A DNA stretch of 64,000 nucleotides from Rhizobium rhizoryzae (GTDB lineage: Bacteria > Pseudomonadota > Alphaproteobacteria > Rhizobiales > Rhizobiaceae): assembly GCF_011046895.1 (NCBI RefSeq), contig NZ_CP049250.1, forward strand, positions 2,268,501 through 2,332,500, in the 5' to 3' direction. Both the position numbers and the translations under genes were made by a program. The notes beneath the pieces were generated by a model. The model had not been told where the DNA came from and did no database searches. It saw only the letters and a list, made by a program, of their open reading frames with translations. Numbering within the stretch: the first letter of the stretch is position 1; the number at the start of each line of letters is the position of its first letter. Positions 44,666 to 56,173 of this stretch are shown here, piece by piece.

Positions 44666-46162
44666 ATGCAGGTTATCGAAACGCTCGCTGAAGGGCTGAA
44701 GCGCGAAATCAAGGTCGTGATCCCGGCCAAGGACATGGAACAGCAGATGAACGAGCGCCTGGCTGATGCCAAGGACAAGGTTCGTATCAACGGCTTCCGT
44801 CCGGGCAAGGTGCCGGTTGCTCACCTGAAGAAGATGTACGGCAAGTCGATCATGGCCGAGCTGGTCAACGAGATCGTTCGCGACCGTCCCAGCGCGATTC
44901 TTTCTGAGCGCGGCGAAAAGTCTGCGACCCAGCCAAGCATCAAGATGACTGAGGACGAGGCAGAAGCCGAGAAGATCCTCTCCGCTCAGGCCGACCTGGA
45001 ATTCACGCTTTCCTACGAAGTCATTCCGCCGATCGAACTTCAGCCGACCAAGGGTATCAAGGTCACGCGCGAAGTGGTCGAAGTTTCGGAAGACGAAGTC
45101 AACGAACAGATCGAGAAGATTGCCGAAAGCGCTCGCTCCTTTGAAAAGAAGGACGGTGCTGCTGAGAACGGCGATCGCGTAACCATGAACTACCTCGGCA
45201 AGGTCGACGGCGTCGCATTCGACGGTGGCGCTGCCGAAGATGCCGATCTGGTTCTCGGTTCCAACCGGTTCATCCCGGGCTTCGAAGACCAGCTCGTAGG
45301 CGTCAAGGCCGGCGATGAAAAGACAATTTCGGTTACCTTCCCGTCGGAATACCCGGCTGCCAACCTTGCTGGCAAGGAAGCAACCTTCGACATCACCGTG
45401 AAGGAAGTTGCTGCTCCGTCCGCCATCGAACTTAACGATGAACTGGCTTCCAAGCTGGGTGTCGAATCCCTCGAAAAGCTCAAGGAAATCGTTCGGGGCC
45501 AGATCGAAGGCCAGTACGGCAACGTAACGCGCCAGAAGGTCAAGCGTCAGATCCTCGACCAGCTGGACGAGCAGTACAAGTTCGAAACACCTGCTTCGCT
45601 GGTTGATGCCGAGTTCGAAAACATCTGGCGTCAGATCAACACCGATCTGGCTCAGTCGGGCAAGACCTTCGCCGACGAAGACACGACGGAAGAGGAAGCT
45701 CGTGAAGAATATCGCAAGCTTGCCGAGCGCCGCGTCCGTCTGGGTCTGGTTCTCTCCGAACTGGGCGAAAAGGCTGGCGTTGAAGTGACCGAAGAGGAAA
45801 TGCAGCGCGCGCTTTACGCACAGCTTCAGCAGTTCCCTGGCCAGCAGCGCGAAATCCTCGATTACTTCCGCAACACGCCGGGTGCAGCTGCTTCGCTCCG
45901 CGCTCCGATCTTCGAAGAAAAGGTGATCGACCAGCTCTTGAGCGAGATCGACGTAACGGACAAGACCGTTTCCAAGGAAGAGCTTCTGGCTGACGACGAA
46001 GAAGACGCTGAAGGCGCTTCCAAGGCCGACAAGAAGAAGGCTGCTCCGAAGAAGAAGGCTGCCAAGGCTGAAGCTTCTGAAGGCGCTGAGGGCGAAGAAG
46101 CTCCGGCTCCGAAGAAGAAGGCCGCGGCCAAGAAGAAGGCTGCCGAAGGCGACGCAGAGTAA
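44666..46162 (+). CDS. tig: Trigger factor chaperone
   Basis: A 498-residue ribosome-bound chaperone that protects nascent chains and has peptidyl-prolyl isomerase activity. The ribosome-binding loop [17 protein letters not shown] starts near residue 43, the FKBP-like domain covers about 155-245 ([20 protein letters not shown]), and the C-terminal substrate arms follow. The tail after residue 445 is an unusual Ala/Lys/Glu repeat ([14 protein letters not shown] and so on). AAGG lies seven bases before ATG 44666; the nearby ATG at 44660 is too close to it. Confidence 0.96.
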   Translation: MQVIETLAEGLKREIKVVIPAKDMEQQMNERLADAKDKVRINGFRPGKVPVAHLKKMYGKSIMAELVNEIVRDRPSAILSERGEKSATQPSIKMTEDEAEAEKILSAQADLEFTLSYEVIPPIELQPTKGIKVTREVVEVSEDEVNEQIEKIAESARSFEKKDGAAENGDRVTMNYLGKVDGVAFDGGAAEDADLVLGSNRFIPGFEDQLVGVKAGDEKTISVTFPSEYPAANLAGKEATFDITVKEVAAPSAIELNDELASKLGVESLEKLKEIVRGQIEGQYGNVTRQKVKRQILDQLDEQYKFETPASLVDAEFENIWRQINTDLAQSGKTFADEDTTEEEAREEYRKLAERRVRLGLVLSELGEKAGVEVTEEEMQRALYAQLQQFPGQQREILDYFRNTPGAAASLRAPIFEEKVIDQLLSEIDVTDKTVSKEELLADDEEDAEGASKADKKKAAPKKKAAKAEASEGAEGEEAPAPKKKAAAKKKAAEGDAE

Positions 46163-46193
46163 TCCGCGCCTCGCAGGTTTAGAATTTGAACAG

Positions 46194-46220
46194 TCCCCGG
46201 TGGCAACGCCGGGGATTTTT
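46194..46220 (+). terminator. Rho-independent terminator after tig
   Basis: TCCCCGG, loop TGGCAACG, CCGGGGA, then TTTTT. Confidence 0.88.
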
Positions 46221-46384
46221 CGTTTTGGGTTCTCGCTCACGATCAATGTGGCAGTACTTGTCGCAGAAGCCTGCAGTTGGTTCTGCCAGCAACCGCGCAT
46301 GCAGCCACCGGTGAGGTCAATGTCGGCACATTCGCGCCTATGCGAGCTGATCTTATTCGAATAAATTGGAAGAAAGTGCGGACC

Positions 46385-46490
46385 GAAGAACGGGGCTCAC
46401 CAACTCATGATGAGTAGGGGGTCCGCGAGCCCCTGACCGACGTCATGTCGGCTTCGCCTTGATAGCGTCTCGGTTTGACGCTTCTCAAGT
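46385..46490 (+). other. Structured intergenic stretch, possible RNA element
   Basis: Three nested or successive hairpins are visible by eye: GGGGCTC/GAGCCCC (46392-46398 with 46427-46433), CCGAC/GTCGG (46437-46451), and AGCGTC/GACGCT (46464-46482). A palindromic CTCATGATGAG lies inside the first. No family is recognised and no T-run follows, so it may be chance pairing. Confidence 0.25.
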
Positions 46491-47030
46491 ATCGATTAAC
46501 TTTCCCGCAGCCAAAGCTGACTGGTTTCTTAAGGAAAGGTAAAAGCCTGTCCCAATCCGGCGCATACAGTCTTCGATCAACCAACCGAACTCCCAGGCTT
46601 CTTGAAGAAGAGTAGTCTCTTCGCCCTGTTCACCGGGATTTCGATTGGATTTGTAGGGGTTTTCTGACTGGTGAGACCCGAGGATGCGAGCCCGTGAGCC
46701 GCGTTCCTGACAGTCGAGGATTGATTCGAGATTCATTCGCGTATCCTACAGAGCGCCGAGCATCCGTATGGATGCTCACTGGCTCTCCCATTCCTTCCAG
46801 ACGCCTGCTGCCCAGTCCGAGACCGAATCGGGCAGACACATCGGCGTCGCAGTGCGTGCTTCTATGGAACCTGTTAACCAATCACAAGTGTGATTTATCA
46901 AGATCAAGCTTTGTCATTCGTTAGACAAAGCCTAGACGAATCAATGAGTTCATGTTCCCGCGCCATTTGCTGAAATGCGGAACAATCGAGCGGTCTGGTG
47001 ATTTGGTCTTATGGAGATAAAGGCACGAAC
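46491..47030. other. Intergenic stretch with no supported gene
   Basis: No reading frame with a convincing ribosome site or domain is seen; several short overlapping frames on both strands look like chance. The last 30 bases hold the ribosome site of the next gene. Confidence 0.5.
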
Positions 47031-47327
47031 ATGACTCGATTTTGCTTCAGATTTCGCGATGAGGCGGGCCAGGAGACGGAAGACGTTGAACTGGAGCTTC
47101 CGTCCTGCCGCGCGGCGGTCAGAGAGGCGTCGCGCATCCTCGTCGATGTTGCGCGTGACGAAATTCGCGACAGAAGTCATTTCCATCTGTCGCTCGTCGT
47201 GCGTGAGGAAAGTGGTTCGTCCGTCCTCGAAAGCAGTTTGCGCTTTAACGCCGAATGGCTGTGCGAAGACGTGTCTGCGCCGTCATTTGCCGAAGCGGAT
47301 AACAAAAAAAGCGACGACAGCAAGTAA
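47031..47327 (+). CDS. DUF6894-type small protein
   Basis: A 98-residue protein. TRFCFRFRDEAGQETEDVELELPSCRAAVREASRILVDVARDEI then LSLVVREESGSSVLESSLRFN matches the DUF6894 pattern (a small domain with unknown function common in rhizobia). The last 20 residues are charged. AAGG lies seven bases before ATG 47031. Confidence 0.75.
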   Translation: MTRFCFRFRDEAGQETEDVELELPSCRAAVREASRILVDVARDEIRDRSHFHLSLVVREESGSSVLESSLRFNAEWLCEDVSAPSFAEADNKKSDDSK

Positions 47328-47341
47328 CTTTGCTGCCGTCG
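47312..47341. terminator. Hairpin between convergent DUF6894 gene and glgB
   Basis: CGACGACAGCAA pairs with TTGCTGCCGTCG with one mismatch, overlapping the end of the DUF6894 gene. A possible bidirectional terminator; there is a T-rich stretch on the minus-strand side (AAAAAAA on plus). Confidence 0.5.
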
Positions 47342-47385
47342 TTGTCGTGATCTGAATTAGCGGCCGCAGATGCCAGAGACTATGG

Positions 47386-49605
47386 TTAGGCTGGTACTTC
47401 CTGCTGAAGTTTTAGGAATATTGTAGCCAGCGGTGGAATTGTCAAAAGCAGCGATTGTTGATGGCCGTGGCTGGGCATAGGCTCGCTCCAGACCTCAATA
47501 TTACCATGATTGCTGCCGCCGTAGACGGCGGCATCACTGTTGAGGATTTCTCTCCAGCACCCTGCAGCGGGTACGCCGACCCGGTAAGAACTGCGTGGAA
47601 CGGGCGTAAAGTTTGAGATAGCCAGCACTTTGCCGTCATCGCTCCCGTCTTTCCGTAGCATTGCGAGAATCGAGTTCTCGGCATCATCTCCAACGATCCA
47701 GTCAAAACCCTCCGAATGCAGATCGCCGAATTGGAGAGCCGGGTTGTCGCGGTAGATCGTGTTGAGGTCCCTGACGAGGCGCTGAATCCCGGCGTGCTGC
47801 GGATCATCCAGAAGATCCCAGACTACGGAGCCATCATGATTCCATTCGGTTTTCTGGCCGATTTCACTGCCCATGAACAGCAACTTCTTACCTGGATGCG
47901 CCCACATGAAGCTGAGATAGGCCCGCAGGTTTGCCAGTTTCTGCCATTCATCACCCGGCATCTTTTCGAGTAGAGACCCTTTTCCATGCACCACCTCATC
48001 GTGCGAGATCGGCAGCATGAAGCGCTCCGAGTAGGCGTAGACCATGCCGAAGGTCATCATGCCGTGGTGGTATTTGCGGTAGATCGGCTCGTTCTGCATG
48101 TAATGGAGCGTGTCGTGCATCCAGCCCATGTTCCACTTGAAATCGAAGCCAAGGCCTCCTTCTTCCACCGGCCGGGTTACACCTGGCCAAGCGGTTGATT
48201 CCTCGGCGACTGTGAAGGCATGTGGGCATCGTTGGTGGATGATGCTGTTGAGATGCTTGAAGAACTCGACCGATTCAAGGTTCTCCCGTCCGCCGTATTT
48301 GTTCGGAATCCATTCCCCGGCGTCTCGCGAGTAATCCCGATACAACATCGAGGCGACGGCATCGACGCGCAGGGCATCGATGTGGAAGTGCTCCAGCCAC
48401 TCCATGGCGCTGGCAATCAGGAAGCCCTTCACCTCATTGCGCCCGAGATTGTAGATCAGCGTATTCCAGTCCTTGTGGAAGCCTTCCCGAGGATCTTCAT
48501 GCTCATAGAGCGCGGTTCCGTCGAAGCGTGCCAAACCCCAGACATCCGTGGGAAAGTGCGCAGGTACCCAATCCAGAATGACACCGATACCATGAGCGTG
48601 GCAGCGGTCGACGAAATAGGCGAGATCTTCGGGCGTACCGTATCGCCCGGTCGGAGCGAAAAGACCGAGTGGCTGGTAGCCCCATGATCCGCCGAAGGGA
48701 TGCTCCATGATTGGCAGCAGTTCAATGTGTGTGAAACCAAGGTCTGCCACATAGGGCACCAGTCTCTGGCTGAGTTCTATCCAGTCGAGCCAGCGGTTGC
48801 CTTCTTCCGGGATACGTACCCACGAACCAAGATGGACTTCGTAGACAGACATTGCCCCTTCGCCAGAACGGCGCTCAGCTGCGGTTCGCATCCAGTTGTC
48901 GTCCGACCACTGGAACGGCGTGCTGGAGGCCACGATGGATGCGGTTGCGGGCGCCGCTTCGCTGGCGCGTGCAACCGGGTCGGCCTTCTGCGGAAGGAGA
49001 TTGCCATTTTGATCGACAATCTCGAACTTGTAGCGATCACCGGGGCCAATCCTCGGTATGAACAGCTCCCAGATGCCTGCCTCACGGCGCAGGCGCATGG
49101 GGTTGCGTCGGCCATCCCAGGAGTTGAAGTCGCCTACAACGGATACCCGTCTCGCATTGGGCGCCCAGACCGAGAAGCGAACGCCGGATATGCCATCCAC
49201 TTCCATAGCGACCGCCCCGAGAGTGCGGCCCAAGGCGTAATGAGTCCCCTGAGAGATGAGATGGAGATCAAGCTCACCCAGCAGCAGAGGAAAGGCGTAG
49301 GGATCTTCTATTGTCTGATCGGCCTCTGGCCAATGTATATTGAGCGCATAGGCGGCCCCGACAGGAACCGAACCTGCGAAGAGACCCGCGGGATGGATGA
49401 GGTGCATCCTGGCCAGCACGCGACCGCCGGCCGTTTCCACCAGATCCACGCCCTCGGCGCCCGGGAAAAAGGTGCGAACGATCCGTGCACCGGACCCATC
49501 ATGCGGCCCGAGAATGGAAAACGGGTCGCCATGTTGTCCGGCTATCAAGGCCTCGACGGCATAGGGGTCAAGACCGGCTGTCAATTCGGAGCGTTCGATG
49601 TTCAT
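47386..49605 (-). CDS. glgB: 1,4-alpha-glucan branching enzyme
   Basis: A 739-residue GH13 enzyme introducing alpha-1,6 branches into glucan. An N-terminal CBM48-like domain ([27 protein letters not shown]) precedes the barrel. Catalytic nucleophile Asp is in [12 protein letters not shown], the acid Glu in [14 protein letters not shown] and the third acid in [16 protein letters not shown]. Its ATG overlaps the treS stop by four bases. It is the last gene of the glgE operon; the preceding enzymes make the linear glucan it branches. Confidence 0.96.
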   Translation of the reverse strand: MNIERSELTAGLDPYAVEALIAGQHGDPFSILGPHDGSGARIVRTFFPGAEGVDLVETAGGRVLARMHLIHPAGLFAGSVPVGAAYALNIHWPEADQTIEDPYAFPLLLGELDLHLISQGTHYALGRTLGAVAMEVDGISGVRFSVWAPNARRVSVVGDFNSWDGRRNPMRLRREAGIWELFIPRIGPGDRYKFEIVDQNGNLLPQKADPVARASEAAPATASIVASSTPFQWSDDNWMRTAAERRSGEGAMSVYEVHLGSWVRIPEEGNRWLDWIELSQRLVPYVADLGFTHIELLPIMEHPFGGSWGYQPLGLFAPTGRYGTPEDLAYFVDRCHAHGIGVILDWVPAHFPTDVWGLARFDGTALYEHEDPREGFHKDWNTLIYNLGRNEVKGFLIASAMEWLEHFHIDALRVDAVASMLYRDYSRDAGEWIPNKYGGRENLESVEFFKHLNSIIHQRCPHAFTVAEESTAWPGVTRPVEEGGLGFDFKWNMGWMHDTLHYMQNEPIYRKYHHGMMTFGMVYAYSERFMLPISHDEVVHGKGSLLEKMPGDEWQKLANLRAYLSFMWAHPGKKLLFMGSEIGQKTEWNHDGSVVWDLLDDPQHAGIQRLVRDLNTIYRDNPALQFGDLHSEGFDWIVGDDAENSILAMLRKDGSDDGKVLAISNFTPVPRSSYRVGVPAAGCWREILNSDAAVYGGSNHGNIEVWSEPMPSHGHQQSLLLTIPPLATIFLKLQQEVPA

Positions 49606-52600
49606 GCTGATCTTTCTGACAATCTTTCAACGATGGCCGCGAAGCCGCGGAGCGGGATGGGCAACCATTTGGGGCGGTTGCGGGCCTCGTAGGCGATCTC
49701 GTATGCCGCCTTCTCCAGGAGGTAGAGATCAAGCATCTGCTGGCGCTTCACCGGATCGAACTGGAGGTTCTTCGAATTGCCGATTGCCTGCAGATACTGA
49801 TCCAGGAAGCGCTGCTCGGCTTCTTCCACAAAGCGGCGGATAACTTCGCCGCGCTCTGGCGTGTGGGTCTCGGCCACGGCTTCGGTTTCCAGTTCCGCCG
49901 TCGCCGCGAGATAGCTGAGCGAGCGCAGCAGGCCTCCCACGTCACGCAAGGGAATCGTCTTTGCGCGGCGATGCGCGAGGCTTCGGGCCGGTTCGCCCTC
50001 GAAGTCGATGATGTAGGCATCATCCTCGGCAACGAGAACCTGACCCAGGTGGAAGTCACCGTGATTGCGAATCATCATGGCACCTTCGGCCGAGCGCGAA
50101 AGTTGATGTGCCAGATCCAGCAGATGCTGCCGTTCAGCCAAGAGAGGGCGTACCATGGCAGCGACGTCGGGCTCCAATTGGTCTACGTCCTCTTCGAGAA
50201 TGGCAAGCGCCCTCTCGATCTGGCCGACTGCGCTGTCGCGCCAGATGTCGCAGTTTTCCTCGAGCGCGGGCAGAGGAACGAAGTTTTCGTCGTCTGTGTC
50301 CTGTGCCAGAGCGGCGTGAAGCTCCCCCAGACGCTGGCCTAGTGTCGCGGTAAAATTGATCAAAGGACGCGTGAGATCCGCCTGCGCATCCGCGTCCGGC
50401 TGGCTTATGGCAATGTCGTCCAGGACGCGGCGAAGGTTGGTCAGCATCCATGTCCAGGCGTCGCCCTGATTGCGGATGGCGCCTTGCACGATCATCAGCG
50501 TGAAACGTTCGCCATCCGGCGAGGTGCGAACAACTTCTCCCAGCAGCGGCGCGGTGTTCTTGTAACCGACCTGTGTCAGGTATCGGGTCATCTCCGCTTC
50601 CGGGTGGATGCCGGGCGATATGTGTCGGATAAGCTTCAGCATGGCCATGTCTGCGATGATGAGGCTGCTGTTGGATTGCTCGGCCGACAGCCATCGCACG
50701 GGCAGATCGTCCGAAATGCTCATGCAATCGAGTTGATCCGTGCCGATGAATTCCAGCGTTCCAGTTCTTCCCGAGATTGTGGAGCGCTCGCACAAGCCAC
50801 GAAGGACGCCTCGCGCCATTGCTTCGACGCTGAAACCATCCGTCAGGAAACCGACGCGCCGCCCCTGACGTATGCGCGCCAGTGCAAGCTGCTGTGACAG
50901 TGCTGATGGCTGAAGATCGTCCCAGACAGGCGTGAGCGGAACCAGATAGGTCTCCGTGTGACCTTCCAGTTCGGCTTCCAATTCTCCCAGCAGAATATTG
51001 TGTGTGGTGCCCATAGGCGTCGCGGCAACGAGACGCGCCTGCTTCAGCCTCTCGCCCTTCGAGCCAAACCAGCGGCGCTTTGCCAGATATTCCGGCAGAA
51101 TCGAGCGCGAGAGGCTTTCCGAAAGCCGGGGCTCGTCAACCAGTTCCGTCAGGTCGCGGCGGATAACCAGCGTTTGAAGGTCTGGCATCTGCTGCGGCGG
51201 CTCTGTACGCCAGGCAGGACCGTCTGCTTCTGCTACCAACTGGAACCAGTAGAAGGAAAACGGCGGGAGCGTCAGAAGATATGTCAGCTGACCGATGGGC
51301 GGGAAGGGCGACATACCCGTGAGTTCAATGGGTACTCGCCCCTCGAATTCGGCCAGATCCAGTTCCACGGCCTGCGGAAGGCGAGAAAGATTGGCGACGC
51401 AGAGAATTGTCTCGCCATTGTATTCGCGCAGATAGGCAAGGATCTTGCGATTGCCGGGGGTAAGGAAGCGCAAGGAACCACGACCGAAAGCCGGATGGCG
51501 ACCGCGCAGAGCCAACATGCGGCGGGTCCAGTTCAACAGCGAATGCTGGTCCACGCTCTGCGCTTCGACGTTCAGCGCTTCGTAGCCGTAAAGCGGGTCC
51601 ATGACCGGGGGGAGCACAAGCCGTGCCGGGTCCGCGCGCGAGAAGCCACCATTTCGATCCGGTGACCACTGCATCGGCGTGCGCACGCCATCACGATCGC
51701 CGAGATAGATATTGTCGCCCATGCCGATCTCATCGCCATAGTAGAGCACTGGCGTTCCCGGCATGGAGAGCAGCAACCCGTTCATCAGTTCGACGCGGCG
51801 CCGGTCCCGCTCCATCAGGGGAGCAAGACGGCGGCGAATGCCGAGATTGATGCGGGCGCGGCGGTCTGCCGCATACGTATTCCAGAGATAGTCGCGCTCC
51901 TCGTCCGTCACCATTTCGAGCGTCAACTCATCATGGTTGCGCAGGAAGATGGCCCATTGGCAGTTTTCCGGGATTTCTGGAGTCTGCCGCATGATATCGG
52001 TGATCGGAAAGCGGTCTTCCTTCGCGATCGCCATATACATGCGCGGCATCAGCGGGAAGTGAAACGCCATGTGGCACTCGTCACCCTCACCGAAATATTC
52101 GCTCGTATCCTCCGGCCACTGGTTCGCCTCCGCCAGCAACATCTTTCCCGGATGCGTCGCATCGAGTGCAGCGCGGATCTTCTTCAGGATGTCGTGCGTC
52201 TCGGGCAGGTTCTCGTTGATCGTGCCTTCGCGTTCAACGAGATAGGGAATCGCATCAAGACGGAAACCGTCGATGCCGGTTTCCAACCAGAAGCGCATGA
52301 CATTCAGCAGCTCTTCCAGAACCTGCGGATTGTCGAAGTTCAGATCCGGCTGATGCGAGTAGAACCGATGCCAGTAGTAGGCGCCCGCCACGGGATCCCA
52401 GGTCCAGTTGGATTTCTCGGTATCAAGGAAGATGATGCGGGTTTCGGGAAACTTCTGATCCGTATCTGACCAGACGTAGAAATCGCGTTCCGGCGAACCC
52501 TCCGGCGCATTTCGCGCGCGCTGGAACCACGGGTGCTGATCTGACGTATGGTTGATGACAAGCTCTATGATGACGCGAATATTGCGGCTGTGAGCCGCTG

Positions 52601-52895
52601 CCACGAATTCGCGGAAGTCATCCATCGTGCCGTAGTCCGGGCTGACTTCTCCGTAATCGGCAATGTCATAACCATCGTCGCGACGCGGTGAGGGGAAAAA
52701 GGGCAGGAGCCAGATCGCTGTCGCGCCGAGTGATGCGATGTGATCGATCTTTTCGGTCAGGCCGCGAAAATCCCCGATCCCGTCGCCATTGCTGTCGTAG
52801 AAGGATTTGACGTGCAATTGATAGATAATGGAATCCTTGTACCAGAGCAGGTTCTGGTCGGACTGCTGTCCATGGGGGGTCTGCATCATGTCCAC
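49602..52895 (-). CDS. treS: Trehalose synthase (maltose alpha-D-glucosyltransferase) fused to maltokinase
   Basis: A 1097-residue fusion. The N-terminal GH13 half (about 1-560) has VIYQ-type start [22 protein letters not shown], nucleophile Asp in [10 protein letters not shown], acid Glu in [11 protein letters not shown] and [11 protein letters not shown]; it interconverts trehalose and maltose. The C-terminal half, from about residue 620 ([16 protein letters not shown]), is a maltokinase with the phosphotransfer region [30 protein letters not shown]. It therefore converts trehalose to maltose 1-phosphate in one protein. GTG at 52895 has GGGAG seven bases before; it follows glgE after 17 bases. 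Confidence 0.95.
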   Translation of the reverse strand: MDMMQTPHGQQSDQNLLWYKDSIIYQLHVKSFYDSNGDGIGDFRGLTEKIDHIASLGATAIWLLPFFPSPRRDDGYDIADYGEVSPDYGTMDDFREFVAAAHSRNIRVIIELVINHTSDQHPWFQRARNAPEGSPERDFYVWSDTDQKFPETRIIFLDTEKSNWTWDPVAGAYYWHRFYSHQPDLNFDNPQVLEELLNVMRFWLETGIDGFRLDAIPYLVEREGTINENLPETHDILKKIRAALDATHPGKMLLAEANQWPEDTSEYFGEGDECHMAFHFPLMPRMYMAIAKEDRFPITDIMRQTPEIPENCQWAIFLRNHDELTLEMVTDEERDYLWNTYAADRRARINLGIRRRLAPLMERDRRRVELMNGLLLSMPGTPVLYYGDEIGMGDNIYLGDRDGVRTPMQWSPDRNGGFSRADPARLVLPPVMDPLYGYEALNVEAQSVDQHSLLNWTRRMLALRGRHPAFGRGSLRFLTPGNRKILAYLREYNGETILCVANLSRLPQAVELDLAEFEGRVPIELTGMSPFPPIGQLTYLLTLPPFSFYWFQLVAEADGPAWRTEPPQQMPDLQTLVIRRDLTELVDEPRLSESLSRSILPEYLAKRRWFGSKGERLKQARLVAATPMGTTHNILLGELEAELEGHTETYLVPLTPVWDDLQPSALSQQLALARIRQGRRVGFLTDGFSVEAMARGVLRGLCERSTISGRTGTLEFIGTDQLDCMSISDDLPVRWLSAEQSNSSLIIADMAMLKLIRHISPGIHPEAEMTRYLTQVGYKNTAPLLGEVVRTSPDGERFTLMIVQGAIRNQGDAWTWMLTNLRRVLDDIAISQPDADAQADLTRPLINFTATLGQRLGELHAALAQDTDDENFVPLPALEENCDIWRDSAVGQIERALAILEEDVDQLEPDVAAMVRPLLAERQHLLDLAHQLSRSAEGAMMIRNHGDFHLGQVLVAEDDAYIIDFEGEPARSLAHRRAKTIPLRDVGGLLRSLSYLAATAELETEAVAETHTPERGEVIRRFVEEAEQRFLDQYLQAIGNSKNLQFDPVKRQQMLDLYLLEKAAYEIAYEARNRPKWLPIPLRGFAAIVERLSERSA

Positions 52896-52912
52896 GGTTA
52901 CGCTCCCTGTTC

Positions 52913-55900
52913 CTATCGCACGCGCCAGATCGAGAAGGGCAGATGCGGCTCCAGCCGCAGACGTTGCCATTTACCGGTCAGCGAAAATTTCTGACCGCCG
53001 ATCAGATCTTCCAGGTTAAGCGTGCCATGGTCCGGTAGGTTCCATGCCCAAAGCGGTATCTCTACATCTGCCTCCTGCGCATGGTGTGGATCGAGGCTCA
53101 CCCCAATCAGCAGGACGTTGTCTCGGGACGGGTTCGACTTCTCATAGAAGATGATGTTGTCGTTGAACGCGATCAGCTGGCGCAGGCCGAGATGGGAATG
53201 CAGAGCCGGGTTTTCGCGACGGATGCGGTTCAGCAGTGCGATCTCGCCTTTAATGTTGCCGGGTCGATCGTAATCCCAGGCGCGGATCTCGTATTTCTCC
53301 GAATCCGCATACTCCTTGCGTTTTACGTCGGGGCGGCCTTCGCAAAGCTCGAACCCGTTATAGACGCCCCAGAGACCGGAGAGAGTCGCAGCCAGCGCCG
53401 CACGGATGAGATAGGCCGGACGCGGGGCGTTCTGCAGAAAGTCCGGATTGATATCATGCGTGTTGACGAAGAAGTGGGGGCGGAAGAAATCCTTTGGCGC
53501 TTCCGTCGTAATCTCGCGCATGTAGGTCTCCAGCTCCCACTTCGTGTTGCGCCAGGTGAAGTAGGTGTAGGACTGTGAGAAGCCGACCTTCGCCAGCCGG
53601 TACATGACCTTGGGGCGCGTAAACGCCTCCGACAGGAAGATGACGTCTGGGTGCCGGTTGCGAATATCGGCGATCAGCCATTCCCAGAAGGGAAAGGGCT
53701 TTGTGTGTGGGTTATCGACGCGGAACAGCTTGACGCCCTGATCAACCCACTTCTGCACGACATCGCGCAGTTCGATCCACAGGCCCGGCACCGCGTCCTT
53801 TGCGTAGAAATCGACATTGACGATGTCCTCGTATTTCTTCGGCGGGTTCTCGGCATAGCGCACGGTGCCGTCCGGCCGCCAGTCGAACCAGCCTGGATGC
53901 TCCTTCAGCCAAGGGTGGTCGGGGGAGGCCTGAATGGCCAGATCAAGCGCGATTTCCAGACCATGACGCTTGGCTTCCTCCACCAACCGGCGAAAGTCCT
54001 CGAAGGTACCGAGTTCCGGGTGGATCGCATCATGACCACCAGCCTCCGAGCCGATGCCGTAAGGGCTGCCGGGGTCGTTCGGTCCCGCGATCAGCGAGTT
54101 ATTCCGCCCTTTGCGGTTGGTCTTTCCAATCGGGTGAATGGGCGGAAAATAAAGAACGTCGAAGCCCATGTCCCGGATGGCAGGCAGACGCTTGATCACG
54201 TCGTCGAATGTGCCGTGGCGATTGGGATCTCCACTCTGTGAGCGGGGGAAGATCTGATACCAGCTCGCGAACGCTGCGCCTTTCCGTTCCACCTCTACAG
54301 GCATCGGCACAGAGCGAATACGGTGAGGCCGGCTATCTGCCTTTGCCATCAGTTCAGCAGTGTCAGGTGCCAGTAGAATGGAAGTCCGGACCTGTTCACT
54401 CCCTTCGTTCAGCTTGGCTGCCACATCTTCCAGATCCTGCCGCAAGCTACCCTCCGCGTGGTCCCGGGCCGATTTCACCAGAAGTATTCCCTCCTGAATT
54501 TCGAGCTTCAGATCCAGCCGCGCTTCGTGCTTTTTGCCGAACTCATACCGGAAGATCTGAAACGGGTTTCTCCAAGTCTCAACCGCGAATTCATGCCGGC
54601 CCATGCGCTGCGGGGCGAACTCTGCCTGCCAACGGTCGTTGAGGACGAGGCGCATGGGAACCTCTGTCCATCCGTCTTCATCAGCGGCACGCCAGAAAAG
54701 CGCAGCAGAGATCGGGTCATGCCCATCGCCGAAGAGATCGGCTTCGACGGTGATGGTCTCGCCCGCAATACGCTTGATGGGGAACCGTCCTCCATCCACC
54801 GTCGGCGTGATGTTTTCGATCGCAAGGCGGGGGCTTTGCGCTGCCTCAGCAGCATCCGCAACGTTCAGGACCCCCTTTATCGATTGCGATGTGTGTCCTT
54901 CCAGAATGCGAAGCTCAGCGGGCTTCAGCAGTTTCAACTGCGTCGCCTCAATGGTTGAATTGCTTGCGTCTCGGAGCGGCAGGAAGCCTGAAGCTGCTTC
55001 TTGCACGGCGCCAAGCGGTGCCTTTGCCGGGCGGCGGAAATCGGTGTTCGCCAGCATGACGCTGACGCGGCTCGAGACGCGAAGATCTTCCTGATCCGAC
55101 TGGAGGAGGGCCAGCGTCTGGCTTTTGCCGGTTGAAACGAGATGCAGGTAGGGTGCTGGAGCTGGTTTCCGCTGTTCAAGCATCTGATTTGCATCACGAA
55201 TGTCGCTTCGCAAGTCATAACTGGAAGCCGCTTTGAGCCGCCGCAAACCTTGACCTGAACCATAGGTCGGATCCAGAGGCACGGGGTCTCCGAATTCGAA
55301 ACCCATGGGGATCATCAGTCCTTGGCCAATGGTCTCAGCAAGCGAAAGACGAAGCCTCGCGCGGCGCAGGCGGATTTCGACACTATCGATGCCGTGCGCT
55401 ACGCGTTTGCCATAGGGTGCCTCGGGAAAGGCAATCTGAGCACCGAGGGTCCGCTGAAGGGCATACTCCTCAAGAAACCAGCGCTCTTGAAGATCCCACC
55501 ATGCGAACGATGAAAAGCAGCCCGCAAACTTTTCGTCCGCAAGCTGCTGACGCAGTGCAAAATCAGTTCCGGGCGTCCATGCGAGAAAATCGGCGTTTTC
55601 GCCAGCCACCGTCAGTCGGTTCCATACCGATAGAGGGAGGCGGTTCAGGCCGAGGCAGCGGAATCCTGAGATTCCGCTTTCCACGAGGGCACCAATCCGA
55701 TCTTCCCAGCGCCGAATGTGCTGTTCCTGCGCGTCTGCTGCCAGTGAGGAGATCGATTGTCCGCCGGCTGTCAGCGGAGACAGGCGTGGATCCGAGACGG
55801 GGGCAGCCTCGCTGGACGGGGCAGCGATACGGTCTGGCACGATATCCATCATGAAACGCAGGCCTTCCGCGCGCGCCATGCTTGTCAGTTCGCTCACTGC

Positions 55901-56173
55901 CTGCTTCAGATCCGTTGGCAGCCCCAGTAGGCCGTCAGCAGCGTCCAGGTCACTGGATACAAAAACACTGCCGCTCTGGGCTCGTTGGGAGAGCGGTGCC
56001 GAAAGTACGGTATCAAATCCCAGCTCGGCGGCATGAGCGAATATTTCCCGCCACTGATCCAGACCGTGGAGCGCCAAGGGGTGGACATAGTAAATCCTCG
56101 AAGGACCCTTGTGTGCCGAGGTTTCAGTCTGAGCCTGAAGAGACTGGGAAGAGGATGCCGTATTCAATTGCAT
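52913..56173 (-). CDS. glgE: Alpha-1,4-glucan:maltose-1-phosphate maltosyltransferase (GlgE), long form
   Basis: About 1086 residues, much longer than the roughly 660-700 of actinobacterial GlgE. The C-terminal 660 residues are the enzyme: WYQIFPRSQSGDPNRHGTFDDV, nucleophile in KLFRVDNPHTKPFPFW, acid/base in IFLSEAFTRPKVM, and NTHDINPDFL. It elongates glucan with maltose 1-phosphate. The N-terminal 400 residues look like a second, degenerate GH13 barrel (YYVHPLALHGLDQWREIFAHA, FMMDIVPDRIA, GFRCLGLNRLP where the nucleophile is lost). ATG at 56173 is used; the frame is open to 56257. First gene of the glgE-treS-glgB operon. Confidence 0.94.
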   Translation of the reverse strand: MQLNTASSSQSLQAQTETSAHKGPSRIYYVHPLALHGLDQWREIFAHAAELGFDTVLSAPLSQRAQSGSVFVSSDLDAADGLLGLPTDLKQAVSELTSMARAEGLRFMMDIVPDRIAAPSSEAAPVSDPRLSPLTAGGQSISSLAADAQEQHIRRWEDRIGALVESGISGFRCLGLNRLPLSVWNRLTVAGENADFLAWTPGTDFALRQQLADEKFAGCFSSFAWWDLQERWFLEEYALQRTLGAQIAFPEAPYGKRVAHGIDSVEIRLRRARLRLSLAETIGQGLMIPMGFEFGDPVPLDPTYGSGQGLRRLKAASSYDLRSDIRDANQMLEQRKPAPAPYLHLVSTGKSQTLALLQSDQEDLRVSSRVSVMLANTDFRRPAKAPLGAVQEAASGFLPLRDASNSTIEATQLKLLKPAELRILEGHTSQSIKGVLNVADAAEAAQSPRLAIENITPTVDGGRFPIKRIAGETITVEADLFGDGHDPISAALFWRAADEDGWTEVPMRLVLNDRWQAEFAPQRMGRHEFAVETWRNPFQIFRYEFGKKHEARLDLKLEIQEGILLVKSARDHAEGSLRQDLEDVAAKLNEGSEQVRTSILLAPDTAELMAKADSRPHRIRSVPMPVEVERKGAAFASWYQIFPRSQSGDPNRHGTFDDVIKRLPAIRDMGFDVLYFPPIHPIGKTNRKGRNNSLIAGPNDPGSPYGIGSEAGGHDAIHPELGTFEDFRRLVEEAKRHGLEIALDLAIQASPDHPWLKEHPGWFDWRPDGTVRYAENPPKKYEDIVNVDFYAKDAVPGLWIELRDVVQKWVDQGVKLFRVDNPHTKPFPFWEWLIADIRNRHPDVIFLSEAFTRPKVMYRLAKVGFSQSYTYFTWRNTKWELETYMREITTEAPKDFFRPHFFVNTHDINPDFLQNAPRPAYLIRAALAATLSGLWGVYNGFELCEGRPDVKRKEYADSEKYEIRAWDYDRPGNIKGEIALLNRIRRENPALHSHLGLRQLIAFNDNIIFYEKSNPSRDNVLLIGVSLDPHHAQEADVEIPLWAWNLPDHGTLNLEDLIGGQKFSLTGKWQRLRLEPHLPFSIWRVR

